Part shown: in pieces, positions 26,490 to 34,914 of the stretch
Numbering within the stretch: the stretch's first letter is position 1
Layout of the letters: each line of letters begins with the position of its first letter
Assembly (NCBI RefSeq): GCF_025751495.1
Contig: NZ_JAOWKZ010000001.1
Location: forward strand, 627,920 to 691,919
Origin: Albidovulum litorale
Lineage (GTDB): Bacteria > Pseudomonadota > Alphaproteobacteria > Rhodobacterales > Rhodobacteraceae
Direction: 5' to 3'
Length of the DNA stretch: 64,000 bases
Translations under genes and position numbers: made by a program
Notes under the pieces: generated by a model
Database searches by the model: none
The model's input: the letters and a program-made list of their open reading frames with translations, nothing else
What the model was told of the DNA's origin: nothing

Positions 26490-27443
26490 ATGCGGCCCGG
26501 TCTGATCCTGCACGTACCGTTGCATATGATGGCGTCGGATGGGGCCGACCTTCCGGGGTTTTTTCAGAAGATCCGGTCCGGTTTTCTTGCGCGCGGTGCC
26601 CATGTCGAAGTGCGGTGGCGCGACATCGAAGCTCTGACGAACATGGGCGACACCGGCGACATTCACCTTGTTCACAACGGTCGTATTCGCCATCCCCGCG
26701 TTCTGAACACCGGCTTGGCCTATATCTATCCGTTCTGGTACTGCGATCCCCACGGGATCTTCGGCGACTCCAGTCTTGCCGCTGAGACGTTCCGCCCTGA
26801 CGACGTCGATCCGGCCCTCGCGAATGTGTTCCTGATGCATCAGACCCGCCGCCTCGTGGACCGGCGGCAAAGCCGGTACGATCAGCCGCAGGACCGCCGG
26901 ACATTTCCCAAAAACGCGATCGCTGTTTTCCTTCAGGGCGACAGCGATCCGGTAAACCGCGCGCGATACATGTCCGAACGGGAGATGTTTTCCGCTGTTC
27001 TCGCCTCGCGCGGCGACCGGACGGTGATCTTGAAGCCGCATCCACGCAATCTGACCGGCGACACCGCTCACATTCTTGCGGTTGCCGGGCAAAGCCCCGG
27101 AGTAGTGATCACTGACGCGAATGTGCATGACATTCTCGCATCTTCCGACGTTACGGTGACGGCAACTTCGGCCACTGCACTGGAATCGATGATCCATCGT
27201 GTTCCGGTGGTGCTTTGCGGTCGCAGTGACCTGCATCACTGCGCGGTGACCATCCGGCACCCGGATGAAATGCACGGCGCGCTGCGCGTGGCCACGAACA
27301 CGCCCTTCCCCTTTGCTGAATTCCTCTACTGGTTTCTCGCCCAAAACACACTGAATGCCGGCAGCGCAACTTTGATCGATGACACGCTCGCCCGGATGAC
27401 GCAGCACGGAGTGGATACAACCGGTCTCATGCCGAACGGTTGA
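26490..27443 (+). CDS. Capsule-type (KpsS/KpsC-like) glycosyltransferase domain protein, unassigned
   Basis: A 317-aa protein resembling capsular Kdo transferases of the KpsC/KpsS superfamily. KPHPRN lies at residues 182-187, the HP motif that binds the nucleotide-sugar phosphate in this group. SSDVTVTATSATALESMIHRVPVVLCG (noted as TSATALESMIHRVPVV) is the later donor-binding helix-loop. The N-terminal EEGYLRP or EDGFLRS motif seen in KpsS and KpsC is missing; instead there is YIYPFWYCDPHGIFGDSS. It stands alone, 10 kb from the kps genes. Acceptor and donor are unknown. Confidence 0.6.
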   Translation: MRPGLILHVPLHMMASDGADLPGFFQKIRSGFLARGAHVEVRWRDIEALTNMGDTGDIHLVHNGRIRHPRVLNTGLAYIYPFWYCDPHGIFGDSSLAAETFRPDDVDPALANVFLMHQTRRLVDRRQSRYDQPQDRRTFPKNAIAVFLQGDSDPVNRARYMSEREMFSAVLASRGDRTVILKPHPRNLTGDTAHILAVAGQSPGVVITDANVHDILASSDVTVTATSATALESMIHRVPVVLCGRSDLHHCAVTIRHPDEMHGALRVATNTPFPFAEFLYWFLAQNTLNAGSATLIDDTLARMTQHGVDTTGLMPNG

Positions 27444-27495
27444 CGGGATCGCACCCGCAAAGAAGAGTGGTGTCGCATAAGGGGAGTTACACGCG

Positions 27496-28674
27496 ATGAT
27501 CCGGATCATACTGAAACTGATCGGATTCTTGCTGGTCGTCGGTCTGTTCGGTTTCCTCGCGCTCGGCCCCGAAATCGCCGACCGGATGCAGAACCCGGTG
27601 ACGAAGCATGATCCCTGGCCCGTGACCCCGGCAGCACAGGCCATGCATGAGCGGCTGATCATCGGCGACATGCATGCCGATACGCTTCTCTGGGACCGGG
27701 ATCTGACGAAACGCCAGACACGCGGGCATGTCGATCTGCCGCGGCTGGCCGAGGGCAATGTCGCATTGCAGGTCTTTACTACGGTGACGAAAAGCCCATC
27801 GGGCCTGAATTACGAGGAAAACGCGGCCGAGGCGCGCGACGACATCACGCTCCTCTATATCGGCCAGCTTCGCCCCTTCCGTGCTTGGCTTGACCTGACT
27901 GAACGCGCGCTGGAGCAGGCGCGCCAGCTGGCGATTGCCGAAGAAAAGGCCCCCGAAATGCTGAAGATCATCCGCAGCCGCGCCGATCTGACCGAAGTCC
28001 TGCGCCGCCGCTCAGAAGGCGAGCAGGTCGTGGGTGGCATTCTCGGCGCCGAAGGGGGGCACGCGTTGGGCGACGATCAGACCAATCTCGGAAAGCTTTA
28101 CGATGCCGGGTTCCGCCTTATCGGGCTGACGCATTTCTTCGACAATGAGATCGGCGGTTCGTTGCACGGCGAGGCGGGTGCGGAGGCCGGCCTGACACGT
28201 TTCGGCCGGTCGGTGGTGGAGGAGATGATCCGGCGGCACATGATCATCGACCTTGCCCATGCCTCGCCGCAGACCGCGCGCGACGTGCTCGACATGACCG
28301 ACATGCCGGTCGTTGTCAGCCATACCGGCATCCGTAGCCATTGCGAGACGGTCCGCAATTTTCCCGATGACCTGATGCGCGCAATCGCAGCCGAGGGGGG
28401 GCTGATCGGCATCGGGTTCTGGGCGGACGTGACCTGCGACGACACGCCAGCCGGCATTGCCGGGGCGATCATTGCCGCGATCGGGGTCGTGGGTGAAGAT
28501 CATGTCGCGCTTGGCTCTGATTTCGACGGCGCGGTGCGGACAACATTCGACGCATCCGAACTTGCCGCCCTGACGCAGGCCCTGATCGACCGGGGCTTGC
28601 CCGAAGATGTGATAGCCAAGGTCATGGGCGGAAACATGGTACGGTTTCTGCAGGCCGCGCTGCCGGAGGAGTGA
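27496..28674 (+). CDS. Membrane dipeptidase, peptidase M19 family
   Basis: A 392-aa M19 (renal dipeptidase) enzyme. The N-terminal hydrophobic segment (residues about 3-25) anchors it. The zinc-binding HxD is GDMHADT at 58-63 (H60, D62). Other family motifs are GGHALG, GLTHFFDNEIGGS, IDLAHAS, VVSHTGIR and ALGSDFDG. These enzymes hydrolyse dipeptides, including D-amino-acid ones. It is preceded by an AGGGGAG-like site and starts 52 bp after the glycosyltransferase. Confidence 0.93.
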   Translation: MIRIILKLIGFLLVVGLFGFLALGPEIADRMQNPVTKHDPWPVTPAAQAMHERLIIGDMHADTLLWDRDLTKRQTRGHVDLPRLAEGNVALQVFTTVTKSPSGLNYEENAAEARDDITLLYIGQLRPFRAWLDLTERALEQARQLAIAEEKAPEMLKIIRSRADLTEVLRRRSEGEQVVGGILGAEGGHALGDDQTNLGKLYDAGFRLIGLTHFFDNEIGGSLHGEAGAEAGLTRFGRSVVEEMIRRHMIIDLAHASPQTARDVLDMTDMPVVVSHTGIRSHCETVRNFPDDLMRAIAAEGGLIGIGFWADVTCDDTPAGIAGAIIAAIGVVGEDHVALGSDFDGAVRTTFDASELAALTQALIDRGLPEDVIAKVMGGNMVRFLQAALPEE

Positions 28675-28717
28675 TCAGGCCGGTGGCGTGGCATGCCCTT
28701 GCTTACCACCTTCGGCT

Positions 28718-29038
28718 TTAGTTTTGCGGCGTAATCTGTACCCGCTGGCGCAGTTCACCGGTTGTGGCGTCGAGGATCAGAATCTCATCCGCCTCGGTCA
28801 CCACAGCAATCCAGCCGCGCCCAATCGTCACCGCCTCGGCCTTCGTGCCCTCGGGCAGGGTAATGCCGTCAGGGAGAGCCGGGCGCGGGATAGAGGCATC
28901 CGGCAGCCGGGTGACAAAGAGGAAGATGATCGTTATCAGGCCGAGGATCATGGTCCCGGCCAGCGTCGTGACCAGAATCTTGAGAAAACGCAGTTCGGGC
29001 GGGGTGCCCTGATCGGCGTCAGTCGGAGCCTCGTTCAT
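28718..29038 (-). CDS. DUF6476 family single-pass membrane protein
   Basis: A 106-aa protein with a short acidic N-terminus, one transmembrane helix (LVTTLAGTMILGLITIIFLF, residues about 23-42) and a periplasmic beta-rich part ending EILILDATTGELRQRVQI. This is the pattern of DUF6476 proteins of Rhodobacteraceae. The ATG at 29038 overlaps the ATG of the divergent rluD gene (both lie in CATG, 29036-29039). An upstream ATG at 29047 (MSDMNEAP) would make the overlap larger. Function is unknown. Confidence 0.78.
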   Translation of the reverse strand: MNEAPTDADQGTPPELRFLKILVTTLAGTMILGLITIIFLFVTRLPDASIPRPALPDGITLPEGTKAEAVTIGRGWIAVVTEADEILILDATTGELRQRVQITPQN

Positions 29039-30086
29039 GTCGGACATCGAAAGCCGTACCTTGCAAGTCGTCATCGGGCCAAACCCGCCCGACCGCCTTG
29101 ATAAGGCGCTGGCGCGCGATGTGCCAGAAGAAGCCTCACTTTCGCGGTCGCGGCTGGCGAAGCTTCTGGCCGAGGGGGCAATCACGCAAGGTGGTGCGGT
29201 GGTCGACAACCCGAAGGCCAAAGTTGCGGAGGGTGAGGTCTTTGATATCGCGCTCGGCGCGCCAGAGCCGGTGGAGACGGTCGCACAGCCAATCGCGCTC
29301 AACATCGTGTGGGAAGATGCCGATCTCATCGTCATCGACAAGCCCGCAGGCATGGTCGTGCATCCCGCGCCGGGTTCTGCCGACGGGACACTCGTCAATG
29401 CACTTCTGCACCATTGCGGCGATACGCTGTCCGGCGTCGGCGGCGAAAGGCGGCCGGGGATCGTCCACCGGATCGACAAGGACACGTCGGGCCTTCTGGT
29501 CGTGGCCAAATCCGACCGGGCGCATCATGGGCTTGCGAAACAGTTCGAGAAACACACGGTAACCCGGCGCTACCTGGCGCTCGCGCATGGCGTGCCGGAT
29601 GCCGCCGACCCGCGCCTTCATGGGGTCAAGGGCACGAATTTCGAACCCGGTGGCGTTTTGAAGATCACCACCCAGCTTGCCCGCCATAAGACCGACCGGC
29701 AGCGGCAGGCGGTCTTGTTCCATGGCGGGCGGCATGCTGTGACGCGGGTGCGTGTCGTCGAACGGTTTGGTGAACCGCCCGCCGCCGCGCTTGTCGAATG
29801 CTGGCTGGAGACGGGTCGCACCCACCAGATTCGGGTTCACATGGCCCATGTCGGCCACGGGCTGATTGGCGATCCGGTCTATGGCGGGAGGCGCAAGCCC
29901 GCCGCGAAGGCCCTTGGCGTTGAGGCGGCCGAGGCGGCGTCGAGTTTTCCCCGCCAGGCTCTTCATGCCGCAACGCTCGGCTTCGACCATCCGGTGACCG
30001 GCGAAAGGCACGATTTCGAAAGCCCATTGCCAGAGGATTTCCAATCATTGCTCGACCTCCTGCGCGGGGAACCGGGGCGCGTTTGA
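29037..30086 (+). CDS. RluA/RluD-family 23S rRNA pseudouridine synthase
   Basis: A 349-aa enzyme with an N-terminal S4 domain (residues about 18-75) and the RluA-type catalytic domain. The catalytic Asp is D147 in HRIDKDTSG; VIDKPAGMVVHP precedes it. RHKTDRQRQAV, ETGRTHQIRVHMAHVGHGLIGDPVYGG (noted as GRTHQIRVH and GDPVYGG) complete the fold. It is likely RluD, which modifies helix 69 uridines, or a close relative. GGAG is 10 nt upstream, inside the divergent DUF6476 gene. Confidence 0.93.
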   Translation: MSDIESRTLQVVIGPNPPDRLDKALARDVPEEASLSRSRLAKLLAEGAITQGGAVVDNPKAKVAEGEVFDIALGAPEPVETVAQPIALNIVWEDADLIVIDKPAGMVVHPAPGSADGTLVNALLHHCGDTLSGVGGERRPGIVHRIDKDTSGLLVVAKSDRAHHGLAKQFEKHTVTRRYLALAHGVPDAADPRLHGVKGTNFEPGGVLKITTQLARHKTDRQRQAVLFHGGRHAVTRVRVVERFGEPPAAALVECWLETGRTHQIRVHMAHVGHGLIGDPVYGGRRKPAAKALGVEAAEAASSFPRQALHAATLGFDHPVTGERHDFESPLPEDFQSLLDLLRGEPGRV

Positions 30087-30251
30087 TCGCGTTTCCTGAC
30101 AAGGATGTGAAGCGTCTGTCACAAATCTGGCAAAGCGACGGAACCATACTCATCTCACGTTAAACAAACGCTGCTATGGCCACGGCCTTGCAGAGCGGGG
30201 GCCTAGCGAATAGATTTCGTGGTCCTCGACCGGAAAGAGAGGGTCAGAGTC

Positions 30252-31145
30252 ATGTCGAACTACGGAAACCTTCCCGCGCCGAGCCCGGAACAGGGGCTGA
30301 ACCGCTATCTGCAGGAAATTCGCAAGTTTCCGCTTCTGGAGCCGGAAGAAGAATACATGCTGGCCAAACGCTGGGTGGATCATGAGGACAGTTCCGCCGC
30401 CCACAAGATGGTCACCTCCCACCTGCGCCTCGCCGCCAAGATCGCCATGGGCTATCGCGGCTACGGTCTGCCGCAGGCTGAAGTAATTTCTGAAGCCAAT
30501 GTCGGGCTCATGCAGGCGGTCAAACGCTTCGATCCTGAAAAAGGCTTCCGGCTGGCCACTTACGCGATGTGGTGGATCCGTGCGTCGATCCAGGAATACA
30601 TCCTGCGGTCTTGGAGTCTCGTGAAGCTCGGCACAACGTCGGCCCAAAAAAAGCTGTTCTTCAATCTCCGTAAGGCGAAAAGCCGCATCGGCGCGCTGGA
30701 AGAGGGCGACCTCAGGCCCGAACATGTCGAGAAGATCGCCCATGACCTGAACGTCACCGAGGACGAGGTCATCGACATGAACCGTCGTCTGTCGGGCGGC
30801 GATGCCTCGCTGAACGCGACGGTAGGGGCCGAGGATGGCACCGCCCAGTGGCAGGACTGGCTGGAAGACGAAGACGCCGATCAGGCCGGACACTATGCCG
30901 AGGCCGATGAATTGTCGGTGCGTCGCGAACTTCTGGAACAGGCGATGGACGTACTGAACGACCGCGAACGCGATATCCTGATGCAGCGCCGTCTGGTTGA
31001 TGAGCCTGTAACGCTGGAGGATCTGTCCGGCCAGTACGACGTCAGCCGCGAACGTATCCGCCAGATCGAGGTGCGTGCGTTCGAAAAGCTTCAGGCCGAA
31101 ATGCGCAAACTGGCTGCCGAAAAAGGCATGGTCGTTCCCGCCTGA
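30252..31145 (+). CDS. rpoH: RNA polymerase sigma-32 factor
   Basis: A 297-aa heat-shock sigma factor. The RpoH box QKKLFFNLRK marks it. Region 2 (SHLRLAAKIAMGYRGYGLPQAEVISEANVGLMQA, cited by SHLRLAAKI and YGLPQAEVISEANVGL) with the -10 helix TYAMWWIRASIQEYIL, and region 4 (LEDLSGQYDVSRERIRQIEVRAFEKLQ) with its helix-turn-helix are intact. It directs transcription of chaperone and protease genes. The ATG at 30252 has GAGAGGG upstream; a start 11 codons earlier has no support. Rhodobacters often have two RpoH paralogs; only one is in this window. Confidence 0.96.
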   Translation: MSNYGNLPAPSPEQGLNRYLQEIRKFPLLEPEEEYMLAKRWVDHEDSSAAHKMVTSHLRLAAKIAMGYRGYGLPQAEVISEANVGLMQAVKRFDPEKGFRLATYAMWWIRASIQEYILRSWSLVKLGTTSAQKKLFFNLRKAKSRIGALEEGDLRPEHVEKIAHDLNVTEDEVIDMNRRLSGGDASLNATVGAEDGTAQWQDWLEDEDADQAGHYAEADELSVRRELLEQAMDVLNDRERDILMQRRLVDEPVTLEDLSGQYDVSRERIRQIEVRAFEKLQAEMRKLAAEKGMVVPA

Positions 31146-31227
31146 TCCGTCGAAATCTACCCTTGCGGCTTGCTCCCCCGGCCGCAAGGGGCGTAGATGT
31201 TAGCGCAATCTGACACAAGGGGGCGGC

Positions 31228-32202
31228 ATGAAACCGGTCAATTGGGGGGTGCTCGGCGCCGCGAAATTCGCACGCGAGCATATGGCGCGGGCAATTCACG
31301 AAGCCGAAGGCGCGCGGTTCCACGCGCTTGCAACATCCGATCCAAGGAAAGCTGCACCGTTTTCGGCCTTCTGCCCGGACCTCAAGGTCCATAACTCCTA
31401 CGATGCTCTGCTCGCCGACCCGGACATTGAGGCAGTCTATATACCGCTGCCCAATCACCTCCATGTCGAATGGACTCTCAAGGCGCTTGAGGCGGGCAAG
31501 CATGTGCTGACGGAAAAGCCCATCGCGATGCAGGCAGATGAAATCGACGCCCTCATCGCGGCGCGGGACCGGACCGGGCTGATGGCAACCGAGGCCTATA
31601 TGATCGTCCACCATCCGCAATGGCAGCGCGCCCGGACCCTGATCGCGGAGGGCGCGATTGGTCGTATCCTGCATGCGGATGCGCATTTCAGCTATGACAA
31701 CCGCTCTGACCCCGGCAATATCCGCAACCGGCCCGAGACGGGCGGCGGCTCCATCCCCGATATCGGGGTCTATACCTACGGGTCAGCCCGCTGGGCGACC
31801 GGCGCTGAACCAGTGGCGCTCGATGCACAGATCACGCGCGAGAACGGTTTCGATGTCTTCGCCCGCGTCTTCGGCGAGATGGAAGGGCCCGGCGGGCGCT
31901 TCACCTATCACGCGATGACCTCGATGCGGCTTTTCCCCCGGCAGGAGGTGGTGTTCCAAGGCGAAACGGGCCTCATCCGCCTTACCGCGCCCTTCAATGC
32001 GGGCCTGTTCGGCGAGGCACAGTTGCACATGTTCCGACAGGACAGGGCCGACCACATCGAACGCTTCCCGGGCGCCCGGCAGTACCGCAATCAGGTCGAG
32101 GCCTTCGGGCGGTCAATACGTCAAGGCACGCCGTATCCGTGGACCCTTGAGGATGCCAAAGGCACGCAGGCGATGATCGACCGGGTTCTGGCCGCCGAAT
32201 AG
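31228..32202 (+). CDS. Gfo/Idh/MocA family oxidoreductase
   Basis: A 324-aa NAD(P)-dependent oxidoreductase. The N-terminal Rossmann fold shows GVLGAAKFAREHMARAI, then IEAVYIPLPNHLHVEW and HVLTEKPIAM (EKP contains the conserved Lys). The C-terminal alpha/beta domain has GGGSIPDIGVYTYGSARW with the conserved Asp and Gly. Such enzymes oxidise or reduce sugars, inositols or related compounds. Substrate is not clear from sequence. Monocistronic. Confidence 0.9.
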   Translation: MKPVNWGVLGAAKFAREHMARAIHEAEGARFHALATSDPRKAAPFSAFCPDLKVHNSYDALLADPDIEAVYIPLPNHLHVEWTLKALEAGKHVLTEKPIAMQADEIDALIAARDRTGLMATEAYMIVHHPQWQRARTLIAEGAIGRILHADAHFSYDNRSDPGNIRNRPETGGGSIPDIGVYTYGSARWATGAEPVALDAQITRENGFDVFARVFGEMEGPGGRFTYHAMTSMRLFPRQEVVFQGETGLIRLTAPFNAGLFGEAQLHMFRQDRADHIERFPGARQYRNQVEAFGRSIRQGTPYPWTLEDAKGTQAMIDRVLAAE

Positions 32203-32276
32203 GCGCGTTGACGCAGGTCATGGCGGCGCCTGCGTTAAGCCCCCATATCAGTGGCAGGCCACAAAGGAGGTTTGCC

Positions 32277-32726
32277 ATGAAACCGGTCCGTACGCTCGTT
32301 CTTGTCGCCGACGACCAGACGGCGCGTTTTCTGATCAATGAGGGTATCGGCAAGGGGTTGAAGGAGGTGGCCGGGCTGTCGGCCGCGCAGTTCCTCGATG
32401 CCCAGATTGAATATGACGACCGACCGGGACGGCAGACCGGCGGTCCGGGCGGCATGGCGCGGCATGGTTTCGATCCCGGTGAGAACGCAGATGAGGCCGG
32501 ACGGTCGCGGTTTGCCGGTTATGTCGTCGAGGAACTTGACCGCGAATGGTTGCGGATCAAGCCCGATCGGCTAATCCTCGCTGCGGCACCCAAAATGCTC
32601 GGCGTATTGCGGGCACGGCTGAACGGGGCACCGGCGCAGGCGCTGCATGCCGACCTGGCAAAAGACCTGGTGAAGGTGGCGGCGCAGGACCTGCCGCGCC
32701 ATTTCGCGGACATCCAGCCGATGTGA
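32277..32726 (+). CDS. Host attachment family protein
   Basis: A 149-aa protein of the Host_attach family, first described as needed for Agrobacterium attachment to plant cells and related to archaeal release-factor-like folds. Typical features are VRTLVLVADDQTARFLIN at the N-terminus, a Gly/Arg-rich loop in the middle (RPGRQTGGPGGMARHGFDP) and the final RLILAAAPKMLGVLRARL helix. The ATG at 32277 is fixed by AAAGGAGG 6 nt upstream. The molecular role in free-living bacteria is unknown. Confidence 0.85.
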   Translation: MKPVRTLVLVADDQTARFLINEGIGKGLKEVAGLSAAQFLDAQIEYDDRPGRQTGGPGGMARHGFDPGENADEAGRSRFAGYVVEELDREWLRIKPDRLILAAAPKMLGVLRARLNGAPAQALHADLAKDLVKVAAQDLPRHFADIQPM

Positions 32727-32859
32727 ATTGGGTATCGTCCACCAAAGGATGAGTGCCCAATTCGCGGTGAACCGAGTGTCGACAATGAATGGCAATGCCC
32801 ATGATCAGGGCACGAAACGTGCTGGCCGGGTATCGACCGATGTACGATGAAAGAGAGGA

Positions 32860-32936
32860 TGGTACCGACGCCCCGGCTCGAACGGGGGACCCCTAGATCC
32901 ACAATCTAGTGCTCTAACCAACTGAGCTACGTCGGC
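32860..32936 (-). tRNA. tRNA-His(GTG), CCA encoded
   Basis: A 77-nt cloverleaf on the minus strand. The anticodon loop TTGTGGA (anticodon GTG, His) is closed by CTAGA/TCTAG. The D arm has GTAGCTCAGTTGGTTAGAGC and the T loop GTTCGAGCC. The acceptor stem GCCGACG/CGTCGGT ends with a G1-U72 wobble, then A73 and an encoded CCA. No G-1 is encoded (the preceding base is T). Both features match alphaproteobacterial tRNA-His. Confidence 0.95.
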
Positions 32937-33066
32937 ACTCGGGGGCCATTTAGACCCGTGCCAACGCGAATGCAAGTCCCGGATTGCGCTTGTCGCAGCA
33001 TTGCGGTTCTTGCCTCGCCCGCCCGTTCCGCTATAGCCAAGGCGGGGTATGAAACGGAGGCCGGTC

Positions 33067-33279
33067 ATGGGGATCGACAAGGAAAGCGACATCTCGGCGA
33101 ATCTGCAGATCGGGCCGACGACGCTTGGCATGGTCCGGATTTATGTCGAGGCCGAGGGGCTGGAACTGCCCTTGGATTTCGACCCTGAAGAGGCCGAGGA
33201 GATCGCCGAAGAACTGCGCGCCGCCGCCGAGGCCGCGCGGGGTATGGGTGGTTCTAAGGGGAAATCCCCGAAGCGGTGA
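33067..33279 (+). CDS. DUF6324 family small protein
   Basis: A 70-aa acidic protein. The sequence DKESDISANLQIGPTTLGMVRIYVEAEGLELPLDFDPEEAEEIAEELR is the DUF6324 signature (noted as NLQIGPTTLGMVRIYVE and DFDPEEAEEIAEELR), common in Rhodobacteraceae. A GGAGG at 33056-33060 is 6 nt before the ATG at 33067, so an in-frame ATG six codons earlier is not the start. Its stop overlaps the convergent mmcB gene by 26 bp. Function is unknown. Confidence 0.85.
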   Translation: MGIDKESDISANLQIGPTTLGMVRIYVEAEGLELPLDFDPEEAEEIAEELRAAAEAARGMGGSKGKSPKR

Positions 33280-33706
33280 CGCCCGGATCGCGGAACCCCT
33301 GCAGGCGCAGCGCGGCGTGGCGGGCGAATTTTTGCACCATCACCTTGCGTCGCGCACCGGCCAAAGGCGCTTCTGGCCCCATCCGCACAATCTCAGCATC
33401 ATAGGCATCTGCAAGGATCAGGCCGGTGCCCTCGGGGAGAAGCTCCACCGGGAAATCGGCATCGACCGCCCAGAAGAACCTGTCGCCCCATTCCAGATAG
33501 TTCTGCCATTTACGGTCCGATGTGAAATCCACCCGACTCGACTTGCACTCGACGATCCAGAGCTCTCCTTTCGGACCGAGCCCCATCACGTCAAGCCTGA
33601 GGCCGGGTGCGGGCACCATCTCTTCCACCGTGACAAAGCCATGGTGCAGAAGATGGCGGCAGACGCCGCGCGCGAGAAGTTGGCCGGGCATGAGATCGTC
33701 CTGCAT
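33254..33706 (-). CDS. mmcB: MmcB family DNA repair protein
   Basis: A 150-aa PD-(D/E)xK-type nuclease-fold protein. MmcB is part of the mitomycin C/DNA-damage response in Caulobacter. GQLLARGVCRHLL begins the fold; LRLDVMGLGPKGELWIVECKSSRVDF carries the Asp and the ExK motif (VECKSS), and DRKWQNYLEWGDRFFWAV follows. The ATG at 33706 opens the frame. An ATG five codons later (33691) has an AGGA upstream and is as likely. The first 26 bp of the 3' end overlap DUF6324 in convergent orientation. Confidence 0.85.
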   Translation of the reverse strand: MQDDLMPGQLLARGVCRHLLHHGFVTVEEMVPAPGLRLDVMGLGPKGELWIVECKSSRVDFTSDRKWQNYLEWGDRFFWAVDADFPVELLPEGTGLILADAYDAEIVRMGPEAPLAGARRKVMVQKFARHAALRLQGFRDPGVTASGISP

Positions 33707-34033
33707 GGCCGAAATATGAACATAAAGTGAACATCTGTCCAGAGCAGCCGAACCTTGATGGCGAGCTTGCCTCTTGCCGAAAGGCGCATTGGGCCCTATT
33801 TCACTTCGCGGCGGGTTCTGCGCTTCTCGTGCAAGGCCCTTTTCCAGTGGCCGATAATTTTTTCCGAGGGAGCTGGCTCTGTCTGGATCGTGGTCCTGAT
33901 ATCCGGCGCCCACCTGGTTAGACCAGGCTCCGGGGAAATACACGCCTTCACGGTCGCCGTGGTTCCCGCCACCTTCCCGATCCAGATTGACGCAGCAATG
34001 CTCCGGCGCAGCAGTCCGGCGCAAGCGGATGCC
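33707..34033. other. Gap between mmcB and a small membrane protein gene, no gene supported
   Basis: About 330 bp. Short open frames exist on both strands, but none has a good ribosome site or a recognised family. One minus-strand frame ends in a very basic stretch (HWKRALHEKRRTRREVK), probably chance. It may contain the mmcB promoter. Confidence 0.3.
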
Positions 34034-34336
34034 TTAGCTGTTGGATTTGACCAAGATCGCAACCGGTTCTGCCCGGACAGTCACTGGTGATTTCCTGCCG
34101 CCACCGGAGTGGTCATCCGTGCCCATACGCATGATAACGATCGCGAACTGCACGCCAGCAAAGATGATACCATTGAACACGAAGAGCATCAGAAGCGCGA
34201 TCCATCCCTGCGGCGAGGTCGAAATAAGGTGCCAAAGATTGGCAACATTCAGCCATAGCAGCGCGGTGACGAAAACGGTCGACAGGCCGAACCCGATGAT
34301 GACATTGCGGATGTAGAGGCGGACGAGTGCGGGCAT
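34034..34336 (-). CDS. Hypothetical two-helix membrane protein
   Basis: A 100-aa protein with two hydrophobic helices (about residues 10-33 and 45-68: VIIGFGLSTVFVTALLWLN and WIALLMLFVFNGIIFAGVQFA, the latter cited in part) and a short charged C-terminus with a Gly/Ser/Asp patch (GTDDHSGGGRKS). The ATG at 34336 has GGGAG 6 nt upstream; a start six codons earlier is weaker. Similar short proteins occur in Rhodobacteraceae. No function is known. Confidence 0.65.
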   Translation of the reverse strand: MPALVRLYIRNVIIGFGLSTVFVTALLWLNVANLWHLISTSPQGWIALLMLFVFNGIIFAGVQFAIVIMRMGTDDHSGGGRKSPVTVRAEPVAILVKSNS

Positions 34337-34431
34337 GACAGTCTCCCTTCGCAATTACTCTAGCGCTGCGCGCGGGAAATCACAGGGACATGCTGTCGCA
34401 TCGGAGTGAACCGACGCTCTAAAGGCGGTGA

Positions 34432-34914
34432 TCAGAACGCCTCGGGCCGGGCTTCGCGGGCCATGTGATCAAGGACCGCGTTGACGAATTTCGGTTCCTT
34501 GCCATCCGGGAAGAATGCCCGGGCGACATCAACGAATTCGGTGATGATCACTTTGGGCGGGGTCTTTTCGTCGGTAAGTTCGGCGCCTGCGGCACGAAAG
34601 AGCGCGCGCAGCACCGGGTCGATGCGGCCGATCGGCCACTTCGCCACCAGCGCCCGGTCGGTCATCTGGTCGATCTTGGCCTGCCAGTTCACCGCCTCTT
34701 CCACGATCTTGCGGAAAAGGTCGGGGTCGCCCTCGGCCATCTCGTCGCCCTCATAGACCGCGCCGAAGCGGAAGCTTTCGAACTCGCGCCGAACCTTGTC
34801 GACGGTCTGCCCCGATGCCTCCATCTGAAAGAGCGCCTGCACGGCATAAAGCCGCGCGGCAGATTTCATCTGGCGCTTTTCGGCAATGGTCGGTTTCGGG
34901 GCGGCGTCGCTCAT
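34432..34914 (-). CDS. nusB: Transcription antitermination factor NusB
   Basis: A 160-aa all-helical NusB that binds boxA RNA with NusE in rRNA antitermination. Family parts: KRQMKSAARLYAVQALFQME, then RALVAKWPIGRIDPVLRALFRAAGAEL (noted as WPIGRIDPVLRALFRA) and VIITEFVDVARAFFPDGKEPKFVNAVLD (noted as VDVARAFF and PKFVNAVLD). The ATG at 34914 overlaps the ribH stop as ATGA. It is the last gene of the ribE-ribBX-ribH-nusB operon, a widespread arrangement. Confidence 0.96.
   Translation of the reverse strand: MSDAAPKPTIAEKRQMKSAARLYAVQALFQMEASGQTVDKVRREFESFRFGAVYEGDEMAEGDPDLFRKIVEEAVNWQAKIDQMTDRALVAKWPIGRIDPVLRALFRAAGAELTDEKTPPKVIITEFVDVARAFFPDGKEPKFVNAVLDHMAREARPEAF

Noticed and set aside
30140-30161. 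GGAAC...CGTT resembling an EcfG general-stress promoter before rpoH
   Set aside because: The spacing is 13 bp instead of the 16-17 bp expected, so it is more likely chance.
31160-31192. GC hairpin after rpoH (CCCTTGCGGC...GCCGCAAGGG)
   Set aside because: The arms pair well, but no T-run follows on either strand; a terminator role is possible but not supported enough to list.
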